Shown: positions 7,467 through 18,759 of the stretch, piece by piece | Layout: the number at the start of each line of letters is the position of its first letter | How positions within the stretch are numbered: position 1 is the first letter of the stretch | DNA from: Sphingomonas sp. R-74633 | GTDB taxonomy: Bacteria; Pseudomonadota; Alphaproteobacteria; Sphingomonadales; Sphingomonadaceae | DNA length: 64,000 nucleotides | Assembly (NCBI RefSeq): GCF_013416555.1 | Contig: NZ_JACCFG010000005.1 | Location: 453,905-517,904 of the forward strand | Reading direction: 5' to 3' | Notes under the pieces: generated by a model | Told to the model about the DNA's origin: nothing | The model's input: the letters and a program-made list of their open reading frames with translations, nothing else | Databases searched by the model: none | Program-made: the position numbers and the translations under genes

Positions 7467-9029
7467 TCAGAGGCACGCCTCGAGCATCGCCTGGTCGAAG
7501 CCATACTGCCGCGCCTTGTCGAGCGTGTAGGGGCGCAGGCCCATCGAGCGATATTCGCCGATGATCTTGCCGTCGGCGCTCTCGTCGAGATATTCGAACT
7601 TGAACAGCTCCTGGGTGACGATCACCGGGCCTTCCATGCCGATCACCTCGGTGACGTTGGTCACGCGGCGCGAACCGTCGCGCAGGCGCTTCACCTGGAC
7701 GATCAGGTCGATCGAATCGGCGATCTGGCGGCTGATCGCCTCCTTGGGCATCTTGATGTCGCCCATCATCACCATGTTCTCCATACGCGCCAGGCACTCA
7801 CGCGGCGAGTTGGAGTGGAGCGTACACATCGAGCCGTCATGGCCGGTGTTCATTGCCGAGAGCAGATCGAAACACTCGGAGCCACGGATTTCGCCCAGGA
7901 TGATCCGGTCCGGGCGCATACGCAGCGAGTTCTTCACGAGATCGCGGATGGTGATCTCGCCCTGGCCTTCAAGGTTCGGCGGGCGGGTTTCGAGCGGCAG
8001 CCAGTGCGGCTGCTGCAGGCGAAGTTCGGCCGCGTCCTCGATCGTCAGCACGCGCTCGCCCGGGTCGATCATCTTCGACAGGGCGTTGAGCATCGTCGTC
8101 TTGCCCGAGCCGGTGCCGCCCGAGATGACGATGTTGAAGCGGCTGGCGCCGGCGATCTTGAGTGCGGTCGCCATCTTCTGCGACATCGAGCCACCCTGGG
8201 CCATCATGTCGAGCGTGATCGGCTTGGCGGAGAATTTACGAATCGAGATCGCAGTGCCGCGCAAGCTCAGCGGCGGCACGATCACGTTGACGCGGCTGCC
8301 GTCCTTGAGGCGGGCGTCGGCCAGCGGCGTGGTCTGGTCGACGCGGCGGCCGACCGAGTTGCAGATGCGCTGCGCGATCTGGAACAGATGCTCCTCGTCG
8401 CGGAACTGGATGTTCGCGAGCTCCAGCTTGCCCTTGCGTTCGATGAAGGTCTGCTCGGGGCCGTTGACCATGATGTCCGAGATGGCCGGATCGGAAAGCA
8501 GCTCTTCGAGCGGCCCGAGGCCGAGCAGCTCGTCGACGAGCACCTTCTCGAGCGCGAACTGCTCGCGGCGGTTGAGCGTCAGCTTCAGCTCGGCGAGCAC
8601 TTCGCCGATGATCGGGCGGAATTCCTCGGCCAGCTCGTCCTTGCTCAGCGTTGCGGCGGCCTCGGGGTCGACGCGCTCGAGCAGGCGGGGGAGGACCTGT
8701 TCCTTGATGCGGTGGATCGAAGCTTCAAAGCCTTCCATCCGCGAATTGCCGGCATCGCCCGAGGCGGCCTGGCGATCGGCGAGGCGCTGGAGCGCATCCC
8801 CGGTGGCGGCGCTGGCCCCATTGGGGTCGCGCTCGGCCATGGTGTCGGTGCCGGCGCTCTGGCCGGGCAGCGGAACCGAATTGATCGGCGGGAACTGGTC
8901 ACCGCCCAGCGGGGCGGGATCGGTCGGGCGGGGCAGCGGCCCGCCGCCCTGCATCGGGCGTGCAACGCCGAACGCCGGCCTGCCGGCCTGGCCCCCACTC
9001 ATCCCGCTGCGTCGTCCGAAAGCGCTCAT
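7467..9029 (-). CDS. cpaF: CpaF family type II/IV secretion (Tad pilus) ATPase
   Basis: Hexameric cytoplasmic ATPase that powers assembly of Tad/Flp pili. It has 520 residues: a Pro/Gly-rich low-complexity N-terminus (1-95), an N-terminal helical domain (100-180), and the secretion ATPase core with Walker A GGTGSGKTT (304-312), an Asp box (VLTIEDAAELRL), Walker B region (RMRPDRIILGEIRG) and His box (TGHDGSMCTLHSNSP). The arrangement LSDPAISDIMVNGPEQTFIERKG is typical of CpaF/TadA. The ATG at 9029 gives the conserved MSAFGRR start. No cpaB, C, D, E or tadB/C neighbours are present; the flanking genes are a protease-like protein and a GT39-like membrane protein, so this is a detached copy that either serves pili encoded elsewhere or is an extra paralog. 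Confidence 0.93.
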   Translation of the reverse strand: MSAFGRRSGMSGGQAGRPAFGVARPMQGGGPLPRPTDPAPLGGDQFPPINSVPLPGQSAGTDTMAERDPNGASAATGDALQRLADRQAASGDAGNSRMEGFEASIHRIKEQVLPRLLERVDPEAAATLSKDELAEEFRPIIGEVLAELKLTLNRREQFALEKVLVDELLGLGPLEELLSDPAISDIMVNGPEQTFIERKGKLELANIQFRDEEHLFQIAQRICNSVGRRVDQTTPLADARLKDGSRVNVIVPPLSLRGTAISIRKFSAKPITLDMMAQGGSMSQKMATALKIAGASRFNIVISGGTGSGKTTMLNALSKMIDPGERVLTIEDAAELRLQQPHWLPLETRPPNLEGQGEITIRDLVKNSLRMRPDRIILGEIRGSECFDLLSAMNTGHDGSMCTLHSNSPRECLARMENMVMMGDIKMPKEAISRQIADSIDLIVQVKRLRDGSRRVTNVTEVIGMEGPVIVTQELFKFEYLDESADGKIIGEYRSMGLRPYTLDKARQYGFDQAMLEACL

Positions 9030-9081
9030 CAGAACTCAATGTCCCCTCGAAAGGAGAGCCTTAATTGTGAAGGCTTGATAT

Positions 9082-10557
9082 TTACCTAACCGGAGCGGCG
9101 ATCGGGACAGGCCCGACGCGAGCGCAGCTGCTGTATATCGCCATGCGCTTCTCGCCATCGTGATCGTAAACGCCCAGGCGGCGCACCTGGCTGCATTGGC
9201 GGAGATAGTCGGCGAGCTGGGCGATATTGGCTTCGTTGCGCGGCGCGGCAGGGATTGGCTCCTGTACGACCACTGTCTCGGGCCCGGCGCGCAGCACGCG
9301 GGCCAGCTCGGCGACCTCGTCGATCCCGCTCGCGCCCGATTCGGCGCCTTCGTAGAAATGCGCCGGGAAGGCGAGGATGCTGGGCGGGCGGGCACCGATC
9401 TCGGCGTAGAGCCAGCTCGGCATGCCGAAGACCAGCAGGTGGCGGCCCGGTGTGACGGCGCGAACCTGTGCGACCAGCGCGGCGGCGGCCGGGCGTGCCT
9501 TGGCGCGGACCGGGAGCGCGAAAATATCGGAGGTCGTGAGGTTGAGCGCGATGAGCGCGATAAAGGCGATCGCGCCGATCCGGGGGCGGGCGAAGAGCGG
9601 GGCGGCGAGGATCATCAGCGGGCCGAGCAGCGGCAGCGCGTAATGGAGGTAGAGGCCGGGGAAGATCGCGACTCCGGCGATTGCGGCCAGCGCCCAACAG
9701 GCGAGGAAGTCGAGCGGGGCGGGGCGTGCGCTCCGCGCCTGCCAATATCCGGCGGCGGCGAGCGCGAACGGCAGCAGCAGCAACCCGGCGAGTGCGAGGC
9801 CGCGGGCGATGCGGCCGGGATCATAGGCGCGGCCGAAATTGGAAAGCACCAGCGCCTGCCAGAGCGCGGGGAAATGCCCCATCACGGCATAGGCGATGCC
9901 GATTATGACCATCGGCGCCGCGCCGATCGCCGCGAGCGCCAGCGCGCGCCAGCCCAAAGCTGCGCGGCCGAGCAGGATCAGCACGGCGATGCCGAAGAAC
10001 ACCGCCTCGAACGCCGCCGATTGCTTGAAGCCGATCGCGAGCCCGGCGCTGAGCATGCCGAGCAGCACGCGACGGGGGAGTTCGCCCGCCCGCAGTCGGT
10101 CGATGCTTGTGGCGATCGACCAGGCAGTGAACAGCATCAGCGGATTGTAGAAGACCGCGGCTTCGCCATTGCCGCCACCGAAGCGGGTCATCAGTGCGAG
10201 ATAGGCGATTCCGGCCATCAAGGCGGCAGCGAAGGGCGCGATCAGCCGGGCGATCCGCGCGGTGCCCCAGGCGCCGAGCGCGGCAAAGCCGGTGGCGACG
10301 AGCTGATATGCCAGCGTCGAAGGGTTCAGCCAGGCGATCGCCGCGTAAGTGAGATAGAGCAGCGGCGGCTTGCGGTCCCAGATGTCGACATAGAGCAGGT
10401 CGCCGGCGAGGAGTCTGCGCCCGACCAGCGCGAAATACTGGTCGTCGACGGCGTAGTTCCACTCGCCGAATGCGGGCCAGCGCATGGCGAGCGCGGCGAG
10501 CAGGAACAGCGCGAACACCGCTCCGCGCCTGCGCTCCATGCCCTCCCCGATCGTCAT
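9082..10557 (-). CDS. GT39/ArnT-like polytopic membrane glycosyltransferase
   Basis: A 491-residue membrane protein with about ten or more hydrophobic helices over residues 13-340 and a soluble C-terminal part (about 345-491). The first periplasmic loop carries an acidic pair (NYAVDDQYFALVGRRLLAGD) followed by YVDIWDRKPPLLYL. This arrangement is typical of the dolichyl-phosphate-mannose protein mannosyltransferase/ArnT superfamily (GT39/GT83), which moves a sugar from a polyprenyl-phosphate carrier in the periplasm. Acceptor and sugar cannot be read. ATG at 10557 is preferred; a second ATG six codons downstream has its ribosome site too close. It is convergent with nothing and may share a transcript with the downstream cpaF, 52 bases away. 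Confidence 0.75.
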   Translation of the reverse strand: MTIGEGMERRRGAVFALFLLAALAMRWPAFGEWNYAVDDQYFALVGRRLLAGDLLYVDIWDRKPPLLYLTYAAIAWLNPSTLAYQLVATGFAALGAWGTARIARLIAPFAAALMAGIAYLALMTRFGGGNGEAAVFYNPLMLFTAWSIATSIDRLRAGELPRRVLLGMLSAGLAIGFKQSAAFEAVFFGIAVLILLGRAALGWRALALAAIGAAPMVIIGIAYAVMGHFPALWQALVLSNFGRAYDPGRIARGLALAGLLLLPFALAAAGYWQARSARPAPLDFLACWALAAIAGVAIFPGLYLHYALPLLGPLMILAAPLFARPRIGAIAFIALIALNLTTSDIFALPVRAKARPAAAALVAQVRAVTPGRHLLVFGMPSWLYAEIGARPPSILAFPAHFYEGAESGASGIDEVAELARVLRAGPETVVVQEPIPAAPRNEANIAQLADYLRQCSQVRRLGVYDHDGEKRMAIYSSCARVGPVPIAAPVR

Positions 10558-10623
10558 CGCGTGAAATTCCCCTCGGTCCCGGTGCCGGCATAGAGCCGCA
10601 AAGTGCAGAGCCGGTAAATGGCG

Positions 10624-11331
10624 CTAGAGGAACGGTCCCCGCGCCCGGGCGCGGGCGCCGCTGGGCGGCACGCCGGCAAGGCTGCGGAAGTCGCGCGCCA
10701 TATGCGCCTGATCGGCATAGCCGCGCGCGGCGGCGGTATCGGCCAGGCTGTCTGCGCTCGCCTGCACATCCTGCATTGCCGCGCGGAAGCGGAGCAGGCG
10801 CAGATAGGCGCGCGGCGCCAGCCCCAGCTCGCGCGCGAAGATGCGCTGGAGCCGGCGATGCGGCAGGCCGGTGCGCTGGGAAAGCTCGGCAACACTGGCC
10901 GAGGCGAGGATCGCGCAGCCGAGCGGTGGCGGGGTGATGCCGGCCAGGGCGCGCGTGAGATTGGCGACGGGCTCGCCGTGCATCAGCGCAGTCAGCGGCG
11001 CGTCGGGCGAGACCGGGATCCAGTCATCGGCGAAGCTTGGGCAAGGCGCGCCGCCCAGCGCGTGCCAGGCCCAGGGCCAGAGCTTGATCGCCGTGAAGCG
11101 CGCATCGCCGCTGAAGCCGAAGCGGATCGGGCGCTCTGACAGGCCGGTGACGAAATATTCGGGCTGGTCGCGCCGCCATGTCGAGCGGCCCGCGCTGCGG
11201 TGGATCAGCTCGATGCAGCCGTCGGGCGTCGCTTCATGCTCGACCCAGCCGGGCTGGTCGCCGGCCAGTGTCCACACGGCGGCGACAAGGCCGTCGAGCG
11301 CAGGCGGCAAGGGCAGCTCGGCATAGTCCAT
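10624..11331 (-). CDS. AraC/XylS family transcriptional regulator
   Basis: A 235-residue DNA-binding regulator. The C-terminal AraC domain (about 140-230) shows two helix-turn-helix units: SVAELSQRTGLPHRRLQRIF, and SLADTAAARGYADQAHMARDF followed by an abbreviated RSLAGVPPSG end. The N-terminal part (1-125) is an effector or dimerisation domain (start MDYAELPLPPALDGLVAAVWTL) of the type found in short AraC regulators in proteobacteria. The ligand and targets are unknown. It is divergent from the small DUF6265-type gene at 11416, with 84 bases between starts, so that gene is a plausible target. Confidence 0.88.
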   Translation of the reverse strand: MDYAELPLPPALDGLVAAVWTLAGDQPGWVEHEATPDGCIELIHRSAGRSTWRRDQPEYFVTGLSERPIRFGFSGDARFTAIKLWPWAWHALGGAPCPSFADDWIPVSPDAPLTALMHGEPVANLTRALAGITPPPLGCAILASASVAELSQRTGLPHRRLQRIFARELGLAPRAYLRLLRFRAAMQDVQASADSLADTAAARGYADQAHMARDFRSLAGVPPSGARARARGPFL

Positions 11332-11415
11332 GCGCGCAGCCTCGCATGTCGTGTGGGTTCAAGCCAATATGCACGCCGCCGCATAGTCGGGACCGGCAAC
11401 AGGGAGGTTGGGACA

Positions 11416-11850
11416 ATGATCGCGAACATCATGCTGCTCGCCGGGCTGGGCCTTTCGCCGGAACCGCTCGACTGGCTGGTCGGCAAATGGTGCACCGAAC
11501 CCAAGGACGGTCGGACGGTGTGCGAGACCTGGGAGCCACGGGGCGTGGACAAGGTGATGCGCGGCACCACGGTCACCATTTCAGCCAGGGGCGAACAGCG
11601 CGAACCGATGCGGATCAGCGGCGAGGGCGCGGCTCTGGTCTTCCACGCCGAGCCGATCGGGCAGGCGGCTGCCGATTTCCCGGTCAAGCCGGGCGGCCTT
11701 GGCGCGCAAAGCGTGGAGTTCGTCGATACCGCGCATGATTATCCGCAGCGCATCCGCTATTGGCGCGAGGGCACATTGCTGATGGCGGAGATTTCGCTGG
11801 CCGATGGCAGCAAGCCGATGCGCTGGGCCTATCGGCGGACCGGCAACTGA
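11416..11850 (+). CDS. DUF6265-like exported small protein
   Basis: A 144-residue product. The first ~16 residues (MIANIMLLAGLGLSPE) are hydrophobic and may be an uncleaved or short signal. The rest matches the domain of unknown function with the pattern LDWLVGKWC, CETWEP, MRGTTVTIS, FVDTAHDYPQRIRYWREG and MRWAYRRTGN, which suggests a small beta-barrel lipocalin-like fold. The ATG follows an AGGGAGG ribosome site and is preferred over longer upstream frames that overlap the AraC gene. Placed divergently from the AraC regulator, it may be controlled by it. Function unknown. Confidence 0.75.
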   Translation: MIANIMLLAGLGLSPEPLDWLVGKWCTEPKDGRTVCETWEPRGVDKVMRGTTVTISARGEQREPMRISGEGAALVFHAEPIGQAAADFPVKPGGLGAQSVEFVDTAHDYPQRIRYWREGTLLMAEISLADGSKPMRWAYRRTGN

Positions 11851-11851
11851 T

Positions 11852-11928
11852 CGGTGAAAGCCGGGAACCGGGCCGCGAAAGCGGGACGAGAGCTTCCCGG
11901 AAGGATCCCGGCTTTCACCGGGATGACG
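11852..11928. repeat. Inverted-repeat pair, CCGGGAT family, before atpC
   Basis: Fifteen-base arms CGGTGAAAGCCGGGA (11852-11866) and its complement (11906-11920) surround a 39-base spacer; the right arm continues into GGATGACGG as in the 3346-3426 element. It lies between the convergent 3' ends of the DUF6265-like gene and the F1 ATP synthase operon and could end both transcripts. Confidence 0.75.
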
Positions 11929-11966
11929 GAGCCGGCGGGGCGAACCCGCCGGTCCTTTTTGGCGTT

Positions 11967-12224
11967 TTAGCCTTCGGCCTTTTCGGCCAGAACCGTCAGG
12001 CCCTTCTCGTTCACTTCGGCGAAACCGCCTTCGATGCGGATCGTCTCGGGGGTGGTGGCACCCGCCTTGTAGATTTCGAGATTGCCGTCGCGGATGGTCG
12101 ACATCAGCGGGGCATGGCCTTCGAGCACGCCGAAATCGCCCTCGGTGCCGGGGACGACAACCATGTGCACTTCCTCCGAGCGGAGGAGCTTTTCGGGCGT
12201 GACGAGTTCGAAGTGCAGGGACAT
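11967..12224 (-). CDS. atpC: F1 ATP synthase epsilon subunit, short form
   Basis: Central-stalk epsilon subunit of the F1 motor on the cytoplasmic face of the inner membrane. It is only 85 residues long: the N-terminal beta-sandwich is complete (FELVTPEKLLRSEEVHMVVVPGTEGDFGVL through VLAEKAEG), but the C-terminal helical hairpin that inhibits ATP hydrolysis in other bacteria is absent. This short form is characteristic of sphingomonads and some other alphaproteobacteria, where the zeta protein usually supplies inhibition. Last gene of the operon, 50 bases after atpD, with a hairpin in that gap. Confidence 0.96.
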   Translation of the reverse strand: MSLHFELVTPEKLLRSEEVHMVVVPGTEGDFGVLEGHAPLMSTIRDGNLEIYKAGATTPETIRIEGGFAEVNEKGLTVLAEKAEG

Positions 12225-12240
12225 TTTCTTCTTCTTCCTG

Positions 12241-12266
12241 AGCCCCTCCCCCGAAGGAGAGGGGCT
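12241..12266 (-). other. Intercistronic hairpin between atpD and atpC
   Basis: An 8-bp stem AGCCCCTC/GAGGGGCT with a 10-base loop occupies half of the 50-base gap between atpD and atpC. Being inside the operon it is more likely to protect or attenuate the transcript than to end it fully. Its sequence resembles the CCCTCTCC-type dyads at 36653-36795. Confidence 0.6.
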
Positions 12267-12274
12267 AGTAGTAT

Positions 12275-13804
<1,530 letters not shown>

Positions 13805-13805
13805 C

Positions 13806-14447
13806 TTACTTTCCTTGGGTCTGATTGGCGGGGGCACTAGCCCCGGTGCGGGTGAAAGTCACGGTGATGTGGCGATCCTTGGCGTCGCCGCCGGCGATCG
13901 GCTGGGCATCGACGACGATCGCGGTGCCGTGGAGCTCGGCCTTGGCCGATTCGCGGCGCCGCAACGCGCTGTTGATGATGTCCCCGGGGCCGACCTGGAA
14001 GCGGCCGAGGAAGCCGTTCACCAGCCGGATCGGATAGCGATAGATTTCGGCGGCAGCACGATCGACCGAGCCCTTGTGGAGCACGTCGAACGTGTAGCGC
14101 ACCGTCTCGACCTTGTCGGCAGTAGCGCCGGTCGCGTCGAAGCTTGCCTTGATCGTGACGGCGCCCGGCTTTTCCGGGTAGGTGGCGGTGCCGCGCGCGG
14201 CGAAGCCGTTCTTCTCTGCCTTGTAGCCGTCGATCTTGAAGGGCGGGAAGTCGTTCGCCGCCGCGACGACTGCCGCGGGGTGGTCGAACAGCTGCGCCCA
14301 GCGGTCGGCCATCACCTTTTCGGGATCCGGCGCGCGCTGGTCGGCAGCGGCGGCCTGTTCCTCGTTGAGCGTGGCATCATGCGCACGCCCACAGCCCGCG
14401 AGCGGGGCCGCGGCCACGACCAGCAGGAGGGGCAGCGCAGCCTTCAT
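13806..14447 (-). CDS. Lipoprotein of unknown function inserted between atpG and atpD
   Basis: A 213-residue predicted lipoprotein: signal peptide with lipobox LAGC, lipidated Cys19, then a soluble domain (about 60-205) rich in beta-strand patterns (KNGFAARGTATYPEKPGAVTI, ETVRYTFDVLHKG, RHITVTFTRTG). It has no resemblance to any F1 or F0 subunit that I recognise. Its ATG overlaps the atpG stop (TGATG, sharing one base) and its TAA is one base before the atpD ATG, so it is an integral cistron of the ATP synthase operon. The product would be on the periplasmic side, opposite to F1. Neighbouring genes give no substrate or reaction. Codon use looks like that of its neighbours, so there is no sign of recent transfer. 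Confidence 0.88.
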   Translation of the reverse strand: MKAALPLLLVVAAAPLAGCGRAHDATLNEEQAAAADQRAPDPEKVMADRWAQLFDHPAAVVAAANDFPPFKIDGYKAEKNGFAARGTATYPEKPGAVTIKASFDATGATADKVETVRYTFDVLHKGSVDRAAAEIYRYPIRLVNGFLGRFQVGPGDIINSALRRRESAKAELHGTAIVVDAQPIAGGDAKDRHITVTFTRTGASAPANQTQGK

Positions 14448-15337
14448 CAGAGCGCCTCGGCACCCGAGATGATCTCGACCAGCTCGGTGGTGATCGCCGC
14501 CTGGCGCTGGCGGTTGTAGATCGTGTTGAGCCGCTTGATCAGGTCGCCCGCATTGCGCGTGGCATTGTCCATCGCGGTCATCTTCGAGCCCTGCTCCGAC
14601 GCGGCGTTCTCGCGGATCGCGCGGTAGAGCTGGATCGCGACGTTGCGCGGCAGCAGGTCGGCGAGGATCGATTCCTCGTCGGGCTCATAGGTTACGGCAG
14701 CCGGCGCGGCCTGGCTCGGCTGGGTGTCTGCGGGAACCGAGGCCGGCGAGATCGGGACGATCTGCTGCGCGGTCGGCTCCTGGCTGAGGACCGACTTGAA
14801 GTGCGCGTAGAACAAGGTCGCGACGTCATATTCGCCGGCCTCGTAGCGCGCGATCAGGTCGTCGGCATAGCCGCGTGCATCGGCGAAGGTCAGCTTGCCG
14901 AGGTCGCCCGGCTCGATCCCGTGCACCATGTTCTTGGGGAACAGGCGGTTGAGCGGAGCGCGGCCCTTGCGGCCGATCGTGTAGATCTTCACCGTCTTGC
15001 CCTGCGCGATCAGCGCCTCCGCGTGGCGGCGGGCGAGGCGGGCGATATTGGTGTTGAACGCGCCGGCCAGGCCCTTGTCCGACGTGGCGACGACGAGCAG
15101 GTGCACGTCATCCTTGCCGGTGCCGGCGAGCAGCTTGGGCGAGCTCTCGCTCAGCGTCACCTTCGAGGCGAGGCTGGCGACGACGCTCTCGAGGCGCTGC
15201 GCATAGGGGCGCCCGGCCTCGGCCGCTTCCTGCGCACGGCGCAGCTTCGCGGCGGCGACCATCTTCATCGCCTTGGTGATCTTCTGCGTCGACTTCACCG
15301 AGCCGATGCGGATCTTGAGTGCCTTGAGGCTAGCCAT
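14447..15337 (-). CDS. atpG: F1 ATP synthase gamma subunit
   Basis: Rotor shaft of F1. It has 296 residues, with the conserved N-terminal helix start MASLKALKIRIGSVKSTQKITKAMKMVAAAKLRRA-type sequence and the C-terminal helix (RNAGDLIKRLNTIYNRQRQA, then TTELVEIISGAEAL) that pair in the hexamer bore. A segment rich in Pro, Ala and Gln near residues 205-225 may be a surface insertion. The ATG at 15337 is the family start. It follows atpA after a 101-base gap filled by a large inverted repeat and shares one base with the downstream lipoprotein gene. Confidence 0.97.
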   Translation of the reverse strand: MASLKALKIRIGSVKSTQKITKAMKMVAAAKLRRAQEAAEAGRPYAQRLESVVASLASKVTLSESSPKLLAGTGKDDVHLLVVATSDKGLAGAFNTNIARLARRHAEALIAQGKTVKIYTIGRKGRAPLNRLFPKNMVHGIEPGDLGKLTFADARGYADDLIARYEAGEYDVATLFYAHFKSVLSQEPTAQQIVPISPASVPADTQPSQAAPAAVTYEPDEESILADLLPRNVAIQLYRAIRENAASEQGSKMTAMDNATRNAGDLIKRLNTIYNRQRQAAITTELVEIISGAEAL

Positions 15338-15350
15338 TCTATTCCCTTAT

Positions 15351-15433
15351 TCGTCACCCCGGCCTTGAGCCGGGGTCCCGCTACCCTGTCCCGCCGCAAG
15401 AAGCGGGACCCCGGCGCGAGGCCGGGGTGACGA
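15351..15433. repeat. Inverted-repeat pair inside the atp operon (atpA-atpG gap)
   Basis: Arms of about 32 bases (15351-15382 and 15402-15433) that are nearly perfect complements, starting TCGTCACCCCGGCC, with a 19-base spacer. Transcribed, it makes a very stable stem between the atpA stop at 15439 and the atpG start at 15337. It belongs to the same family as 24059-24164. Confidence 0.85.
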
Positions 15434-15438
15434 GGTAG

Positions 15439-16968
<1,530 letters not shown>

Positions 16969-16979
16969 TGTCTTAGCCT

Positions 16980-17534
16980 TCAGCCTTTCATCGCGTGCGC
17001 GAGGGTGTTCAGTCGGGTCTTGATCGACGAATCGATCATCTGGCTGCCGATCTTCACGACCAGCCCGCCAAGGAGCGAGGGATCGACCGAAAGGTCGATG
17101 GCAACGTCACGGCCGATACGAGTGCGCAGCTGCTGCTTGAGCGCATCGACCTGTGCGGTGGAAAGCGGGTGCGCCGAGGTGACTTCGGCCGTCGTCTCGC
17201 CGCGGTGCGCGGCTGCGAGCTGGCGGAAGGCCTTGATGACCGCGGGAAGCTGGCTCAGCCGGCGGTTCTGGGCGAGCACGCCGAGGAAATTCGCGGTGGT
17301 GCCGTCGAGCTTGAGGCTCTTGGCGACCGAGGCGACGGCATTGGCGGCAGCGCCGCGTGCCACGAGCGGGCTGACGGTCAGCGCCTTGAAGTCGGCCGAT
17401 TCGGCGAGTGCCTGGGCCACGGTGGCGAGGCTGGCCTCGACCTTGGCCAGGTCCTTCGAATCACGTGCGAGCTCGAACAGGGCGGTAGCGTAGCGTCCGC
17501 TTAGGCTTGCCTGGATACCGGCGGAATTCTCCAC
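16980..17534 (-). CDS. atpH: F1 ATP synthase delta subunit
   Basis: Peripheral-stalk subunit (OSCP-like) that joins the top of F1 to the b subunits of F0. It has 184 residues: an N-terminal helical bundle (SGRYATALFELARDSKDLAKV) and a C-terminal domain with the family signature LSVDPSLLGGLVVKIGSQMI. It is the first gene of the F1 operon, so the operon promoter lies in 17535-17789, shared divergently with the exported protein at 17790. The start is GTG at 17534 with AGAGGA about 10 bases upstream. That upstream region has GGCCCC/GGGGCC dyads around 17567-17602 that could fold into a leader structure. F0 genes are not in the window, as expected for alphaproteobacteria. Confidence 0.96.
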   Translation of the reverse strand: MENSAGIQASLSGRYATALFELARDSKDLAKVEASLATVAQALAESADFKALTVSPLVARGAAANAVASVAKSLKLDGTTANFLGVLAQNRRLSQLPAVIKAFRQLAAAHRGETTAEVTSAHPLSTAQVDALKQQLRTRIGRDVAIDLSVDPSLLGGLVVKIGSQMIDSSIKTRLNTLAHAMKG

Positions 17535-17789
17535 GCGTTTCGGTTCCTCTCGGAGGTTCGGGTTACGGCCCCATATGAATTGGGGGCCGAACTGCGCGGC
17601 CCCCTATGGGTTGGCGCGCGACTAGCATCGGTGTCACGGGGATGCAACCCGAGTCCCGTTTCCCCTCACGCGCGCGCTACACGCGCGTACGCGTTGCAAG
17701 GGTGTTGCGGCACTGTTGCGGGGGCATGTACCGAATCGTTTCATATGGTAAACGACCCGCCGTCATTTCTAATTGGGGGGAATGGGGGC

Positions 17790-18701
17790 ATGAGGAAGCA
17801 TATTCTCGGGGCGATCGCGATCGCCGCGCTGGCGGCGGGCATCGCCAATGCCGAAGTATTGGAGATCACCGGCGAGTTCGCCGCGCCGAACCGCGAGGCG
17901 AGCCTGCTCCGCTCGATCTCGATCGACCGGATCGACGGGCAGGACGGCGCCGCGCTCGAGCGCGCGATCGAACAGGGCCTGTCGGGCACGCATTTCGATC
18001 TGATGGGCGGGCGCACCGGGCGGAGCAACGCCGAGGGCTCGTTGAGCGGCGGCATCACCACCGGCGTCGATGAGCAGCCGTTCAAGCGGAAGGAGAAGCG
18101 CTGCGTCGAGAAGGACAGCGCCGACCAGAAGAAGTGCGTGCGCGAGGAATATGTCGAGCTGCGCTGCCGCCGCCGGACGATCAACGTGAAGGCTGACCTC
18201 CGGCTGGTGCGCAACCGCGACGGCCGCATCGTCTATTCGACGACCAAGCCGTTCACCCAGGACAATAGCTGGTGCGAGGGGCAGAGCGCGCCCGGTCCAG
18301 TCGAGGAAGTGATCGCCGGCGCCGTGCGCAGCCTGGGCTATTCGGTGCGCGCCGACATCGCGCCGACCATCTCGACCTACTCGATCCGCGTGCGCGAGAG
18401 CGACAAGGGCATGAGCAAGGACCAGTCGAAGCGCTTCAAGGATCTGGTCAAGCTGACCAAGCGCGACGAACGCGGTGCGTGCACCGGCTGGGCGGCGCTG
18501 AACGGCGAGCTGCCGAACAATCCGTCGCTCACCTTCAACCTCGGCCTCTGCGCCGAACAGTCGGGCGACTATGCCGGCGCGCTGCAATATTATCATGCGG
18601 CGCAGCGCGCGGGCGCGTCCGAAGGCGGGCAGGGCGCCGACCGCGCGATCCGGCTGATCGCCGGGCGCGAGGACGCGGCGATCCGGGCTCGGCGGCGCTG
18701 A
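17790..18701 (+). CDS. Exported protein with TPR-like C-terminal segment, unknown function
   Basis: A 303-residue exported protein. A clear signal peptide (MRKHILGAIAIAALAAGIANA) ends at residue 21. The middle has several cysteines in a basic stretch (KRKEKRCVEKDSADQKKC, then VELRCRRR) that could form disulfides. The last 90 residues contain a TPR-like helix pair (LTFNLGLCAEQSGDYAGALQ, then YYHAAQRAGA). No enzymatic motif is visible. The ATG at 17790 is chosen because the signal peptide starts there and a G-rich run precedes it. It is divergent from the atp operon and ends at a strong hairpin shared with rhlE. Periplasmic adaptor or scaffold roles would be guesses. Confidence 0.75.
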   Translation: MRKHILGAIAIAALAAGIANAEVLEITGEFAAPNREASLLRSISIDRIDGQDGAALERAIEQGLSGTHFDLMGGRTGRSNAEGSLSGGITTGVDEQPFKRKEKRCVEKDSADQKKCVREEYVELRCRRRTINVKADLRLVRNRDGRIVYSTTKPFTQDNSWCEGQSAPGPVEEVIAGAVRSLGYSVRADIAPTISTYSIRVRESDKGMSKDQSKRFKDLVKLTKRDERGACTGWAALNGELPNNPSLTFNLGLCAEQSGDYAGALQYYHAAQRAGASEGGQGADRAIRLIAGREDAAIRARRR

Positions 18702-18707
18702 ACGCAA

Positions 18708-18737
18708 TTCGGGCCGCCCCCAAGGGAGCGGCCCGAA
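18708..18737. terminator. Bidirectional hairpin between convergent genes
   Basis: A perfect 10-bp stem TTCGGGCCGC/GCGGCCCGAA with a 10-base loop sits between the stop of the exported TPR-like protein (18701) and the stop of rhlE (18760). It is followed on the plus strand by GCTTGTTT, a weak T-rich tail. This is the only clear hairpin in the 58-base gap, so it most likely ends both transcripts. Confidence 0.75.
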
Positions 18738-18759
18738 GCTTGTTTCAGTCTGTCAGGAC

